Source: an uncultured bacterium
GTDB taxonomy: Bacteria; Bacteroidota; Bacteroidia; Bacteroidales; Rikenellaceae
Reading direction: 5' to 3'
NCBI GenBank assembly: GCA_905214725.1
Contig: CAJMNH010000005.1
Span: 62,001-126,000 of the forward strand
Length of the DNA stretch: 64,000 nt
Shown: piece by piece, positions 29,946-38,803 of the stretch
Layout of the letters: every line of letters begins with the position of its first letter
Position numbering within the stretch: position 1 is the first letter of the stretch
Position numbers and translations under genes: made by a program
Notes under the pieces: generated by a model
Seen by the model: the letters and a program-made list of their open reading frames with translations, nothing else
The model's database searches: none
Told to the model about the DNA's origin: nothing

Positions 29946-31223
29946 TTACAGCAAGCCGATCAGCCGTTCCAATCCGATACCGTGCGACCCCTTCACGAGA
30001 ATGAGTTTCCCCGTAAAAGGCTCTTCGCGCAGCACGGCCGCCGCATCGTCGCACACGGCGAACAATCGTACGCGCTTATCGGCGCACCGCATCGCGCGCC
30101 ACGCGCCGGCGAACTCCGCGCCTACCAGCCACAGCCGCTCCACGTCACCCGAAAGCGCCTGTTCGATCACCGCACGATGCTCCGCTTCGCTCCACGCGCC
30201 CAGTTCGAGCATGTCGCCCAGAACGGCGACCTTACCGCCTGCGGCCTCCTCGCTGAGAAAATTGGCCAACGACGCCTGCATACTCGACGGATTGGCATTG
30301 TAGCAATCGACGATCAGCGTATTGCAGGCCGTCCGCTGCCGCTGCGAGCGGTTGTTTTCGGGACGATAGGCAGCAATGGCGTCGCGGATGCGCTCCTCGT
30401 CCACACCGAAATAACGGCCGACGGCCATCGCCGCGGCCACGTTCAGGCGGTTGAACTCCCCTTCGAGACGGTGCGCCACACCGTCGGCGATCGGCGCATC
30501 GTAGAGTTCCACCGCCAGATTTCCCCGCTCGGCGGCCATCTGTACCAGCACCGGATCGTCGCGCCGCACAAAGGCCCTGCCGCCGCTCGCCGCCAGATAA
30601 TCGTATAACTCGCCCTTGCCGCGACGTACCCCCTCGACGCCCCCGAATCCTTCGAGATGCGCCCGTCCGACATTGGTGATGATCCCGAAATTGGGTTCGG
30701 CGATCGAACACAGCGAAGCGATCTCCCCGCAGGCGCTCGCCCCCATCTCCACCACGCCCAACTCCGTGTCGCGCGTCATCGAAAGCAGCGTGAGAGGCAC
30801 GCCGATATGGTTGTTGAGATTGCCGTGCGTGGCGTAGATCACGTATTTCTCGGCCAACACGCGGCTCACCAACTCCTTGGTCGTAGTCTTTCCGTTGCTG
30901 CCGACGATTGCCAGCAGCGGAATGCCGAGCCGCCGCCGATGTTCGCGCGCCAACGCCTGCAACGCCGCCAGCGCATCGTCTACCACGACCAGTCGTCCGG
31001 CATATTCCGCACCGGCCGACGCTGCGACCGCAGGGTCGTCGACCACGGCGCAGGCCGCGCCGGCGTCGAGCGCCGCCAAGGCGAACCGGTTGCCGTCGAA
31101 ACGATCTCCCCGAAGCGCGAAAAAGAGCGTGCCGCTCCCCGCCTGACGCGAATCGGTCGTGACCGCCGGATATTTTTCAAACAGCGCGTACAGCCGCTGC
31201 GTCACGTAATCCGTTGCCTCCAA
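29946..31223 (-). CDS. murF: UDP-N-acetylmuramoyl-tripeptide--D-alanyl-D-alanine ligase
   Basis: 425 residues. A MurF/HprK-like N-terminal segment (VTTDSRQAGSGTLFFALRG) is followed by the ATP-binding loop LLAIVGSNGKTTTKELV, the ATHGNLNNHIGVPLTLL and VVEMGASACGEI central-domain segments, and C-terminal IVDCYNANPSSMQASL. MurF adds D-Ala-D-Ala to UDP-MurNAc-tripeptide in the cytoplasm, completing the peptidoglycan precursor. It stands alone here rather than in a mur-fts cluster. It starts 22 bases after the manC stop on the same strand and may be co-transcribed with it. Confidence 0.96.
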   Translation of the reverse strand: MEATDYVTQRLYALFEKYPAVTTDSRQAGSGTLFFALRGDRFDGNRFALAALDAGAACAVVDDPAVAASAGAEYAGRLVVVDDALAALQALAREHRRRLGIPLLAIVGSNGKTTTKELVSRVLAEKYVIYATHGNLNNHIGVPLTLLSMTRDTELGVVEMGASACGEIASLCSIAEPNFGIITNVGRAHLEGFGGVEGVRRGKGELYDYLAASGGRAFVRRDDPVLVQMAAERGNLAVELYDAPIADGVAHRLEGEFNRLNVAAAMAVGRYFGVDEERIRDAIAAYRPENNRSQRQRTACNTLIVDCYNANPSSMQASLANFLSEEAAGGKVAVLGDMLELGAWSEAEHRAVIEQALSGDVERLWLVGAEFAGAWRAMRCADKRVRLFAVCDDAAAVLREEPFTGKLILVKGSHGIGLERLIGLL

Positions 31224-31245
31224 TTTGTCAATTCTTAATTAATCG

Positions 31246-32316
31246 TCAGATGTACTCCTCGCCCTTGTTGAACTTCACCTCGTCGATATATTTCTTGATG
31301 TTCTGCTCCTCGCCGCGCGGACAGATCATCAGCACATCCTCCGTATCGACGACGATGTACTCCTTCAACCCGCTCACCACGGCCACCTTCCCCTCGGGCA
31401 GCGAGATGATGCAACTGCGCGTATCGTAGGTATAACACCGATCGGAGGGCTTGGCGTTGGCGTAACGATCCTTGCGCGAGAGCTGGTAGAGCGAGCCCCA
31501 TGTACCCACGTCGCTCCAACCCACATCGGCGTTGGCGCGCACGTAGACGTTGTCGGCCTTCTCCATCACGCCGTAGTCGATCGAGATGGGATGGCTGCAC
31601 GAGAAGACCCGTTCGACGGCCTCGGTCTCCTCCGGCGTACCGAACGCCGCCTCGACCGAACTGAACAACGCATGATGCTCGGGCAGATATTTGGCGAAAG
31701 CCCGCACGATGTCGCGCACCTTCCAGACGAAAATACCCGAATTCCAGAAGAACTCGCCGCACTGCACAAACGTTTGGGCCAACTCCAAATTGGGCTTCTC
31801 CGTAAAGCTCTTCACCGGACTGACGGTTGCGTCGGCCGAGACCTGAATATAACCGTAACCCGTTTCGGGACGGGTGGGACGAATGCCGACGGTCATCAGG
31901 GCATCGTGCCCCGCGACGAAATCCAGACACTCGCCGATAATGCCGCGGAATCCCTTCTCGTCGACCACCCAATGGTCGGCCGGCGTGACGATCATCTCCG
32001 CCTCGGGATCGTGTTTCTGCAACCAGTAGGCGGCGTATGCGACGGCCGGCGCGGTGTTGCGGCCGATCGGCTCGCAGAGGATCTGCTCCTCCCTGACCTC
32101 CGGGAGAATACTCTTAATCAACTCCTTGTAGCGGCGGTTGGTCACCACGATGAAATTTTCGTCGGGCACCAGCGGCGCGAAACGTTCGAAGGTGTGGCGC
32201 AGGAACGACTTGCCCGTTCCCATGATGTCGAGAAACTGCTTGGGTTTGTTCTGCCGGCTCAGCGGCCAGAAACGGGTGCCCACGCCCCCCGCCATGATGA
32301 TACAATAACGATTCAT
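31246..32316 (-). CDS. manC: Mannose-1-phosphate guanylyltransferase
   Basis: 356 residues, a single-domain form without the isomerase domain of two-domain ManC/AlgA proteins. The nucleotidyltransferase signature is IIMAGGVGTRFWPLSRQNKPK; CEPIGRNTAPAVAYAA, VTPADHW, SFTEKPN, FFWNSGIFVW and ANADVGWSDVGTW follow. It makes GDP-mannose from mannose-1-phosphate and GTP for polysaccharide and fucose pathways. Its promoter lies inside a 75-bp repeat element shared with the region upstream of nadC. Confidence 0.95.
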   Translation of the reverse strand: MNRYCIIMAGGVGTRFWPLSRQNKPKQFLDIMGTGKSFLRHTFERFAPLVPDENFIVVTNRRYKELIKSILPEVREEQILCEPIGRNTAPAVAYAAYWLQKHDPEAEMIVTPADHWVVDEKGFRGIIGECLDFVAGHDALMTVGIRPTRPETGYGYIQVSADATVSPVKSFTEKPNLELAQTFVQCGEFFWNSGIFVWKVRDIVRAFAKYLPEHHALFSSVEAAFGTPEETEAVERVFSCSHPISIDYGVMEKADNVYVRANADVGWSDVGTWGSLYQLSRKDRYANAKPSDRCYTYDTRSCIISLPEGKVAVVSGLKEYIVVDTEDVLMICPRGEEQNIKKYIDEVKFNKGEEYI

Positions 32317-32353
32317 ATCGTAGGAGTTTTACATTATTTTTCGAATAGGTATA

Positions 32354-32385
32354 CAAAGATACGAAAAGTCGAGCGCAGAAGCAAA
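32354..32385 (-). promoter_or_regulatory. manC promoter within a repeat element
   Basis: On the minus strand TTTG, 20 bases, TATCTTTG (CAAAGATA on plus at 32354-32361). It gives a leader of about 30 bases. The same arrangement and much of the sequence recurs upstream of nadC. Confidence 0.75.
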
Positions 32386-32436
32386 CGTTTCGTTTGATTC
32401 TACCGAGACGAAGTATCTAAGACGAAGTCAAAGATA
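32362..32436 (-). repeat. 75-bp promoter-flanked repeat, copy near manC
   Basis: Read on minus, the unit runs from one TATCTTTG box (32429-32436) to just before the next (32354-32361). It shares with the tandem units at 47.1 kb the segments agatact-cgtctcgg, agaatcaaac and cgtttgcttctgcgctcgac-ttttcg. It is a dispersed element rather than a local duplication. Confidence 0.8.
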
Positions 32437-32778
32437 AAAAATATCGGCGAAACAAACGACTTTTCCCGAAAAACGATCGTCCGTCCCGCACAATCGTCGG
32501 CGTTCCCACCGTCGCTCGGTTCTTTCTCCGCACGCTTCGCAATGTGGAGCTTGTGATGCACTAGCGCAAGCAGTCGATTACCGCGTTCCGTTTCACTTCG
32601 TTCGGAATGACAGAACGACAACCATAAACCGTCTGAAGAATCGCCGATACGATTCCGCGACAACCCGTTCTCTCCGCAAAACCGCCGATCGTCTCCCGGG
32701 TGTTTTCACGGAAACGGACGCGTTGGAACCGCCGGCCTGCATTTTGCAAGGAGCTCAGCAGTAGCGATCTGAGCATGA

Positions 32779-32812
32779 TTTGGCTGAAATCGAAAAATAA
32801 TTCGTAACTTTG
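32779..32812 (+). promoter_or_regulatory. pssA promoter
   Basis: TTTG at 32779-32782 and TAACTTTG at 32805-32812, with a slightly long spacer of 22. The box ends 13 bases before the ATG at 32826, so the second Met at 32841 is also a plausible start. Confidence 0.55.
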
Positions 32813-32825
32813 CCGGTCAATCTAT

Positions 32826-33563
32826 ATGTCGAGCACGAATATGAAGATCAAGCTCTTTACCATTCCCAACCTGCTCACGCTCTCGAATCTGCTCTGCGGA
32901 ACGATGGCGACGGTAGCGGTACTCACGTACGGCGATCTGAAGCTCGCCTTCTGGCTGCTCGTGCTGGCGGCCGCTTTCGATTTCTTCGACGGCTTCACGG
33001 CCCGACTGCTCCACCAGTCGTCGCCCATCGGGTTGCAGCTCGACTCGCTGGCCGACATGGTCTCGTCGGGCGTTACGCCGACGGCCATCATGCTCACGCT
33101 GGCATGGCAGGCCGACAGCAGTTGGTGGGCGACCGATACGGGTAGCCTCTGGAGTTGGCTCGTCCTGTTACTGGCCGTCGGTGCGGCCCTGCGGTTGGCG
33201 AAGTTCAACATCGACGACACGCAGCGCACCGAGTTCTGCGGGCTGCCTACGCCGGCAGCAGGACTGTTCTGCGCCTCGCTGGGATTGCTTCACGCCGAAG
33301 GCATGCTCTCGCTCCCCTATGAAGCGGTACTGCTCGTGGCGTTGGCGACGGCGTGGCTCATGATCAGCCCGATCCGCATGTTCGCCCTCAAGTTTCACGG
33401 CTTCGGTTGGGCGGGCAACCGGCTGCGTTATCTCTTCTTGGCAGCGTGCATCGTGCTTATTCTCACGCTTCGCACATACGCAATTCCCGCAATTTTCGTT
33501 CTTTATGTCGTAGTCTCGCTCGTTCGTTGGCTCCTGCAGGGACGCAAGACGGCCGAGGCCTAA
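32826..33563 (+). CDS. pssA: CDP-diacylglycerol--serine O-phosphatidyltransferase
   Basis: 245 residues with about eight hydrophobic segments. The CDP-alcohol phosphotransferase signature DG-xx-AR-x8-G-xxx-D-xxx-D is present as FDGFTARLLHQSSPIGLQLD followed by SLADMVSSG. It condenses CDP-diacylglycerol with serine to phosphatidylserine at the inner membrane, the precursor of phosphatidylethanolamine. The putative porin gene begins 12 bases after the stop, so the two are likely co-transcribed. Confidence 0.93.
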   Translation: MSSTNMKIKLFTIPNLLTLSNLLCGTMATVAVLTYGDLKLAFWLLVLAAAFDFFDGFTARLLHQSSPIGLQLDSLADMVSSGVTPTAIMLTLAWQADSSWWATDTGSLWSWLVLLLAVGAALRLAKFNIDDTQRTEFCGLPTPAAGLFCASLGLLHAEGMLSLPYEAVLLVALATAWLMISPIRMFALKFHGFGWAGNRLRYLFLAACIVLILTLRTYAIPAIFVLYVVVSLVRWLLQGRKTAEA

Positions 33564-33575
33564 GGAAGAAAACGC

Positions 33576-35732
33576 ATGTCGAAACGGTTCGGAACATACC
33601 TGCTGGCCGCAGCGCTGCTCACCGCAGCGCTCATGCCCGGATATGTCTGCGCCCAGCTCGACGCCCGCTCGCTGATGCGCGCCCAGCAGCGCGGCGAGAA
33701 CACCAATCTCTACGGCGTACCCAACGGCACGCCCGACGAGGAAGAGGGGCAACAGCCGCAGGAACCCGTCGATTCGACCAAGGAGAAACGGATCAAGAAA
33801 CCGCTCGAATCCTATTTCTTCAGCGATTCGATCCGCGCGCTGCCCAATTTCAAGTGGCACGTCTCGAAGGACTACAACCGTGTGGAGATCGAACCGCTCG
33901 ACACGACGCTCATGGCGTGGCGCGTCGATTATCCGTTCTACCGCGACGGCGTGGGCGACGCTCCGCTCGGCGCGCTGGGACAGGGATCGGTGCCGCTCAA
34001 CTATTTCGACCGGCCCCAATGGCAGGATTTCAACTTCGCCAGTCCGTTCCACGCCTATATTTACGACATGCAGAATGCGCCGTTCTACAACGGCAAGCGG
34101 CCTTTTTTGCAGATGACCTACATCGAATCGGGGCAGAAACGCTACCGTGAAACCAATTTCGAGATCCGTCACGCGCAGAACATCTCTCCCTCGACCAGTT
34201 TCAGCGTCGATTACAAATCGCGTGGCACGCGGGGGCTTTACGAATGGTCGCGTACGAAGAACCAGAACATAGCCCTGACGTTCGCCCATACGGGCAAACG
34301 CTACTCCGTACACGCCGGATACGTCAACAACCATATCGAGACGCAGGAAAACGGCGGCGTGGTTGGCGAATGGGCGATCCGCGACACCGTATTCGAGATG
34401 CCGTCGGGCGTGCCGATGCGGCTCACCAACTCCAAGTCGGAGAACATCTACCGCAACCACGCCTTCTTCCTCACGCAGTCCTACGCATTTCCGCTGCAAC
34501 GCGTCACGGAGAACGACTTCTCGCTGGCCGACCTCTCGGCGGTCTTCGTCGGCCACTCGATCGAGTACGACGTTTGGAGCAAAACCTACACCGATATCTA
34601 CGCCGACTACACCGACGAACGCGGGTCGAAGGATGAAAACGGCAACTTCATTCCCACCCACGGCACGTTTTATGATAACTGGTTTATCAATCCCTACGCC
34701 TCGCGCGACTCGTTGTGCGAGCGGAGGCTTTCGAACCGCCTGTTCGTACAGGCGCAGCCGTGGGACCGCAACGGGGTGATCGGCACCATCGACGGCGGCG
34801 TGGGGATCGATATGCACACCTATTCCCAGTTCGCACTGGGCGACTACATCTCCGGCAAATACCGTCGGGAAAAGAAGACCAGCTATTTCGCCTACGGGTC
34901 GATAGCCGGCAAGATAAAGAAATACGTCGACTGGGGGGCCGATGTGAAGGTCTACCCGTCGGGGTACAGAGGCGGAGACATGTCGCTGGGCGCGCACCTC
35001 GCGCTCAAAGGCTATCTCCGCGGTCACGCCCTGATTCTCGAAGGACGTTTCTCGACCGAGAAGCGTTCGCCCGACTACTGGCAGGAGAATCTCTTCTCGA
35101 ACCACTATGTGTGGTCCAACTCCTTATCCAAGGAGAATGAAACCCGTATCGAGGCTTCGTTCCGCGTCCCGGACTACGCGCTGGAACTCGCCGCATGGCA
35201 GGGTGTCGTAAAAGATAAGATCTATTACGGCCCCATCGGCCCCGGCGATTCCAACGTAGGCGTCCTGCAACACGCCGGCAACGTCAGCCTGACGAGTTTG
35301 TATGCCCGCAAGGATTTCCGCATCGGCGGACTTCATCTGGACAACAGGGTATTGTTGCAGTGGAGTACAAATCAGGAGGTCATACCCGTTCCGCTCGTGA
35401 GCGCCTTCCTCTCGTATTACTACGAGTTCTGGGTGGTGCGCGACGTGTTGAGACTGCAAATCGGTCTGGACGGTCGCTACAACACGAAGTACTACGCCCC
35501 GGGCTACAATCCGGCCCTGTCGGCGTTCTACAACCAGCGCGAAACCGAGGTGGGGAACTATCCCTATACCGACTTTTTCGTGATGGGCAAGTGGAAACGA
35601 ATGCGCATCTTTTTGAAGTATCAGCATGTGAACAGGGGTCTGTTCGGCAACAGCGACTATTTTTCGATCGCCCGTTACCCGCTCAATCCCGGCATGTTCA
35701 AGATGGGCATATCGTGGGGGTTCTACGACTAA
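33576..35732 (+). CDS. Putative porin (large outer-membrane barrel)
   Basis: 718 residues with signal peptide (LLAAALLTAALMPGYVCA-QLD). A charged N-terminal segment (about 30-90) leads into a long run of amphipathic strands rich in Tyr, Trp and Phe turns (FYNGKRPFLQMTYIESG, NFEIRHAQNISPSTSFSVDY, RYSVHAGYVNNH, IDGGVGIDMHTYSQFALGDY) and ends in FKMGISWGFYD, an outer-membrane barrel terminus. This matches the Bacteroidota 'putative porin' family. The channel substrate is unknown. It follows pssA closely. Confidence 0.85.
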   Translation: MSKRFGTYLLAAALLTAALMPGYVCAQLDARSLMRAQQRGENTNLYGVPNGTPDEEEGQQPQEPVDSTKEKRIKKPLESYFFSDSIRALPNFKWHVSKDYNRVEIEPLDTTLMAWRVDYPFYRDGVGDAPLGALGQGSVPLNYFDRPQWQDFNFASPFHAYIYDMQNAPFYNGKRPFLQMTYIESGQKRYRETNFEIRHAQNISPSTSFSVDYKSRGTRGLYEWSRTKNQNIALTFAHTGKRYSVHAGYVNNHIETQENGGVVGEWAIRDTVFEMPSGVPMRLTNSKSENIYRNHAFFLTQSYAFPLQRVTENDFSLADLSAVFVGHSIEYDVWSKTYTDIYADYTDERGSKDENGNFIPTHGTFYDNWFINPYASRDSLCERRLSNRLFVQAQPWDRNGVIGTIDGGVGIDMHTYSQFALGDYISGKYRREKKTSYFAYGSIAGKIKKYVDWGADVKVYPSGYRGGDMSLGAHLALKGYLRGHALILEGRFSTEKRSPDYWQENLFSNHYVWSNSLSKENETRIEASFRVPDYALELAAWQGVVKDKIYYGPIGPGDSNVGVLQHAGNVSLTSLYARKDFRIGGLHLDNRVLLQWSTNQEVIPVPLVSAFLSYYYEFWVVRDVLRLQIGLDGRYNTKYYAPGYNPALSAFYNQRETEVGNYPYTDFFVMGKWKRMRIFLKYQHVNRGLFGNSDYFSIARYPLNPGMFKMGISWGFYD

Positions 35733-35785
35733 CCGATCGGTGTACTGTACGGCGCGTGAAAAAGCTGCCCGCAAAGTAAACCTTT

Positions 35786-36469
35786 ATGTTAAAAAAGACA
35801 TTTTTAACTTTCGTGTTCTTAACATTGCTGACTACCTTTTACGGTCTGAACGCCAATTTCGGCCTGCACGGCAACCGCACGGCAGGCGACCGGATCGGCG
35901 GCGAAGGGAAAGCGGAGGTTGCCCACACCATCTCGATCTACGACGAACTGATCCGTTCGGTGAGCGAGGAGGAGGGTTACGACTGGCGACTGATGAGCGC
36001 CATCGCCTACCACGAATCGCGCTTCTCGCCCGACATCGTCTCGAAGCGGGGCGCCGCCGGCCTGATGCAAATCATGCCCGCCGTAGCGCGCCAGTTCAAC
36101 GTCACGGGAGACCGGATCCTCGATCCCGAGACCAACATCCGGCTGGCGACGCAGGTGCTCTCGAAGATCAACGCCGGACTGCGATTCGCCGCCGGCACGC
36201 CGGACGACGACCGGATGAGCATCATTCTGGCCTCTTACAACGGCGGTATCGGCCACGTCAACGACGCCCGCCGATTGGCGCGCAGCCACGGCGAGAATCC
36301 CGATTCGTGGGAGACCGTGGCCCGCTATCTGGCGTTGAAGGCGCTGCCCGAATACTACGAGCAGAAGGAGGTGCGTTGCGGCCGTTTCACCGGCAGCAGT
36401 CAGACGACGGCTTACGTCCGCGACGTAATGAAACGCTACGACCGCTACTGCCGTCTCGCAGCACGTTAG
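35786..36469 (+). CDS. Lytic transglycosylase, SLT domain
   Basis: 227 residues with an N-terminal hydrophobic signal (FLTFVFLTLLTTFYGL). The Slt-type domain covers about 50-190: catalytic Glu in IAYHESRFSPDIVS, the GAAGLMQIMPAVAR motif, ETNIRLATQVL and ILASYNGGIGHV. It cleaves the MurNAc-GlcNAc bond of peptidoglycan, forming 1,6-anhydroMurNAc, in the periplasm. A terminator lies 20 bases after the stop. It is slightly separated (53 bases) from the porin gene. Confidence 0.93.
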   Translation: MLKKTFLTFVFLTLLTTFYGLNANFGLHGNRTAGDRIGGEGKAEVAHTISIYDELIRSVSEEEGYDWRLMSAIAYHESRFSPDIVSKRGAAGLMQIMPAVARQFNVTGDRILDPETNIRLATQVLSKINAGLRFAAGTPDDDRMSIILASYNGGIGHVNDARRLARSHGENPDSWETVARYLALKALPEYYEQKEVRCGRFTGSSQTTAYVRDVMKRYDRYCRLAAR

Positions 36470-36488
36470 GAACCCATCGTTTTCGAAT

Positions 36489-36521
36489 AAAAACAGCGAG
36501 GTAAAATACCTCGCTGTTTTT
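36489..36521 (+). terminator. Terminator after the lytic transglycosylase gene
   Basis: A 15-bp perfect stem with an AAA loop, followed by further T. It also lies between convergent genes and can act on the minus-strand PAP2-like gene. Confidence 0.85.
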
Positions 36522-36611
36522 TTATAAATACATTACAACTAATTCATTGCGCGAAACGCACCAAAGACCCTGCATTGCAGCAAAGCGCGCGATGCGACAG
36601 CCGTTGTGCAG

Positions 36612-37277
36612 CTACAACAGCAGTACGGCGAGGGCTGCGACGACGAAACCGCCGACGTATCCCGCCGCAACCTGCCGGAGATTGTGACATCCCAGCCACA
36701 AACGCGCCGATGCGAGCGCACCGGCCCCCAGCACGGCGACGGCCAGCGCACCGGTCAGATTCCCCGCGTTTCCGAAGGTCAGCAGGACGAGTAGTGCCGC
36801 AACGGCCCCCTGCGTGGCCAGATGAAGGCTGATTTTCCAATAGAGCGTCACGGCCAGACAGAACAGTTCGCAGCAGGCGCCCGCCAGCATGAACTTGCGT
36901 ACGATCATCGCCGAAGGAATGCGCGCCACCGTAGCGGCGCACAGCAGGTAACAGACGATGCCGATCACGAGCGGCAGAATGCGCTCGCGCCGTTCGTCGA
37001 TCTCAAACGACGAGATGCGTCCCATCGAACGGAGCAATCCCACCGAAAGCAGCGGGATGACCGCCGTGTAGAGCACCGTCACCCACAGCAGGTAAAATTT
37101 GACCGAGGTCGGATAATAAGAGAGTTGCGTCGGCCCCGCCAGCAGCAGCAACATGACGTAAAGAGGCACCACCAACGGGTGCAACACCATCGAAACCGCC
37201 TTGGACAGGCGGGTCGGCAGGCTTCCGTCCGTGCGGCGCAACTCGGAAGAGGGATCGGCAGATTGCAATTCGTCCAT
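36612..37277 (-). CDS. PAP2-like multi-spanning membrane protein
   Basis: 221 residues from the ATG at 37277; its ATG overlaps the rpoN stop as TGATG, so translation is coupled. Seven or so membrane segments are visible, beginning SMVLHPLVVPLYVMLLLL. The order (membrane HPL start, DERRERILPLVIG cytoplasmic turn, LYWKISLHLATQGAV, ARLWLGCHNLRQVAAG near the C-terminus) fits the Bacteroidota membrane family often labelled PAP2 superfamily. I see KISLH and RLWLGCHNLRQVAAG as possible remnants of PAP2 signature blocks, but not a complete catalytic set. Phosphatase activity is doubtful. Confidence 0.7.
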   Translation of the reverse strand: MDELQSADPSSELRRTDGSLPTRLSKAVSMVLHPLVVPLYVMLLLLAGPTQLSYYPTSVKFYLLWVTVLYTAVIPLLSVGLLRSMGRISSFEIDERRERILPLVIGIVCYLLCAATVARIPSAMIVRKFMLAGACCELFCLAVTLYWKISLHLATQGAVAALLVLLTFGNAGNLTGALAVAVLGAGALASARLWLGCHNLRQVAAGYVGGFVVAALAVLLL

Positions 37278-38695
37278 CAGATTTGTTTTCGCAGACGCGC
37301 CACCGGAATGCCGAGCATCTCGCGGTATTTGGCCACCGTGCGGCGCGCGATACAATAACCTTTGTCGTTGAGTATATCCATCAGCGTCTCGTCCGTCAGC
37401 GGGCGGCGCTTGTCTTCGTCGTCGATGCAGTTGCGCAGGATATTCTTGATCTCGTAGCTCGAAACCTCCTCGCCCGACGAAGTCTGCATCGCCTCCGAAA
37501 AGAGCGATTTGAGCAGAATGATCCCGAACTGCGTCTGCACGTACTTGCTGTTCACCACGCGCGAGATAGTCGATACGTCGAGTCCCGTGCGGTCGGCAAT
37601 GTCCTTGAGAATCATCGGATGGAGCTTCGACTGGTCGCCCGTCTTGAAGTACTCCTGCTGGAAATCCAGAATCTCCTGCATGGTGCGCATCAATGTGTCG
37701 CGGCGCTGCTTGATCGCCGAGATGAACCACTTGGCCGAATCGATCTTGTTCTTGACGAACTGCACCGCCTCGCGATTTTTCTCCTGCACGCGGCCGTCCG
37801 ACGACACCATGTCGCGCATCATCTCCACGTAACGGTGGTTGATTCGCACGTCGGGGACGTTGTAGGAATTGAGCGACAGCTCGAAACGGCCGTCATGATA
37901 GTCCAGAATGAAATCGGGCACCACATAAGGCGCGGCGTCCGAGCCGCCGTCGGAGTAGCCGTTGGCGGGTTTGGGCGAAAGGTGGCGAATCTCGGCGATG
38001 GCGTCGCGGAACTCGTCCTCGGTGATTTGCAACCGCGAAATCAGCTTCTCGTAGTGTTTCTTGGCAAACTCGTCGAAATACGTAGTGAGAATCTTGCGTG
38101 CCAGCCGCCGTGAGCGGGTGGTCATGGGCATTTGCGAAAGTTGCAGCAACAGACATTCGCGCAGGTTGCGCGCGCCGATGCCGGCAGGTTCGAGATCGTG
38201 AATCACGGCCAACACCTCCTCCAGCTTGGCGGGAGAGACCTCCTCGCCCAACGTAAAGGCGATGTCGTCGGCCACCGATTCCAGATCGCGGCGCAGATAG
38301 CCGTCTTCGTCGATGCTTCCCACCAGATAGACCGCCAGCCGCATCTCCTCCTCCGACAAGTTGCGGTAACCGAGTTGTTCGATCAGATACTCCTGCAACG
38401 ACCGACCGCCCGACAACGGAATCTGCCGGGGCTTGTCATCCTTCGAAAAGTTATTGGCCCGCATCTTATAAGCCGGCGTATCGTCTTCGCGCAGGTACTC
38501 GTCGACCGAAATCTGCTGAGGTTCCTCCTCCTCGTTCGGCGACTCGGCCTCTTCGAGCACGATATTCTCCTCGATCTCCTGCTTGATGCGCTGTTCGAGT
38601 TGCACGGTGGGCAGTTCGAGCAATTTAATCATTTGGATCTGTTGCGGGGAGAGCTTCTGCTGAAGCGTCAATACCTGTTTCTGATGAATAGCCAT
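37277..38695 (-). CDS. rpoN: RNA polymerase sigma-54 factor
   Basis: 472 residues. The N-terminal activator-interacting region is rich in Gln and Leu (QKLSPQQIQMIKLLELPTVQLEQRI), an acidic spacer follows, then core-binding repeats and the C-terminal DNA-binding part with a helix-turn-helix (ISRVVNSKYVQTQFG) and the RpoN box ARRTVAKYRE near residue 455. Sigma-54 recognises -24/-12 promoters and needs an ATP-dependent activator; no such activator is in the window. It is translationally coupled to the PAP2-like gene. Confidence 0.97.
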   Translation of the reverse strand: MAIHQKQVLTLQQKLSPQQIQMIKLLELPTVQLEQRIKQEIEENIVLEEAESPNEEEEPQQISVDEYLREDDTPAYKMRANNFSKDDKPRQIPLSGGRSLQEYLIEQLGYRNLSEEEMRLAVYLVGSIDEDGYLRRDLESVADDIAFTLGEEVSPAKLEEVLAVIHDLEPAGIGARNLRECLLLQLSQMPMTTRSRRLARKILTTYFDEFAKKHYEKLISRLQITEDEFRDAIAEIRHLSPKPANGYSDGGSDAAPYVVPDFILDYHDGRFELSLNSYNVPDVRINHRYVEMMRDMVSSDGRVQEKNREAVQFVKNKIDSAKWFISAIKQRRDTLMRTMQEILDFQQEYFKTGDQSKLHPMILKDIADRTGLDVSTISRVVNSKYVQTQFGIILLKSLFSEAMQTSSGEEVSSYEIKNILRNCIDDEDKRRPLTDETLMDILNDKGYCIARRTVAKYREMLGIPVARLRKQI

Positions 38696-38803
38696 GGGTC
38701 AATAAAATTAAAAATTATCTGCACACGTAGAGGAGGGAAGCCGCCACGCATTCCTGAACTCGCAACCGCGCATGCTCAATTTTTAATCGTCCGGCGAGCG
38801 CGC

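Larger units (their letters stand above)
32317..32825. other. Gene-free divergent region between manC and pssA
   Basis: 509 bases with no supported gene. It contains one copy of the 75-bp repeat with the manC promoter (32354-32436) and the pssA promoter (32779-32812). In between, near 32585-32615, is a stretch (tttcacttcgttcggaatgacag) of the kind often repeated in intergenic DNA of this phylum; the minus frame through it is not a gene. Confidence 0.7.

Noticed and set aside
32400..32663. 87-codon minus-strand frame in the manC-pssA gap
   Set aside because: Contains words typical of translated intergenic repeats in this phylum, lacks a promoter and overlaps the repeat element.
36612..37730. 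372-codon reading of the PAP2-like gene
   Set aside because: The first 151 codons overlap rpoN out of frame and have no membrane or family features; the real start is the ATG at 37277 overlapping the rpoN stop.
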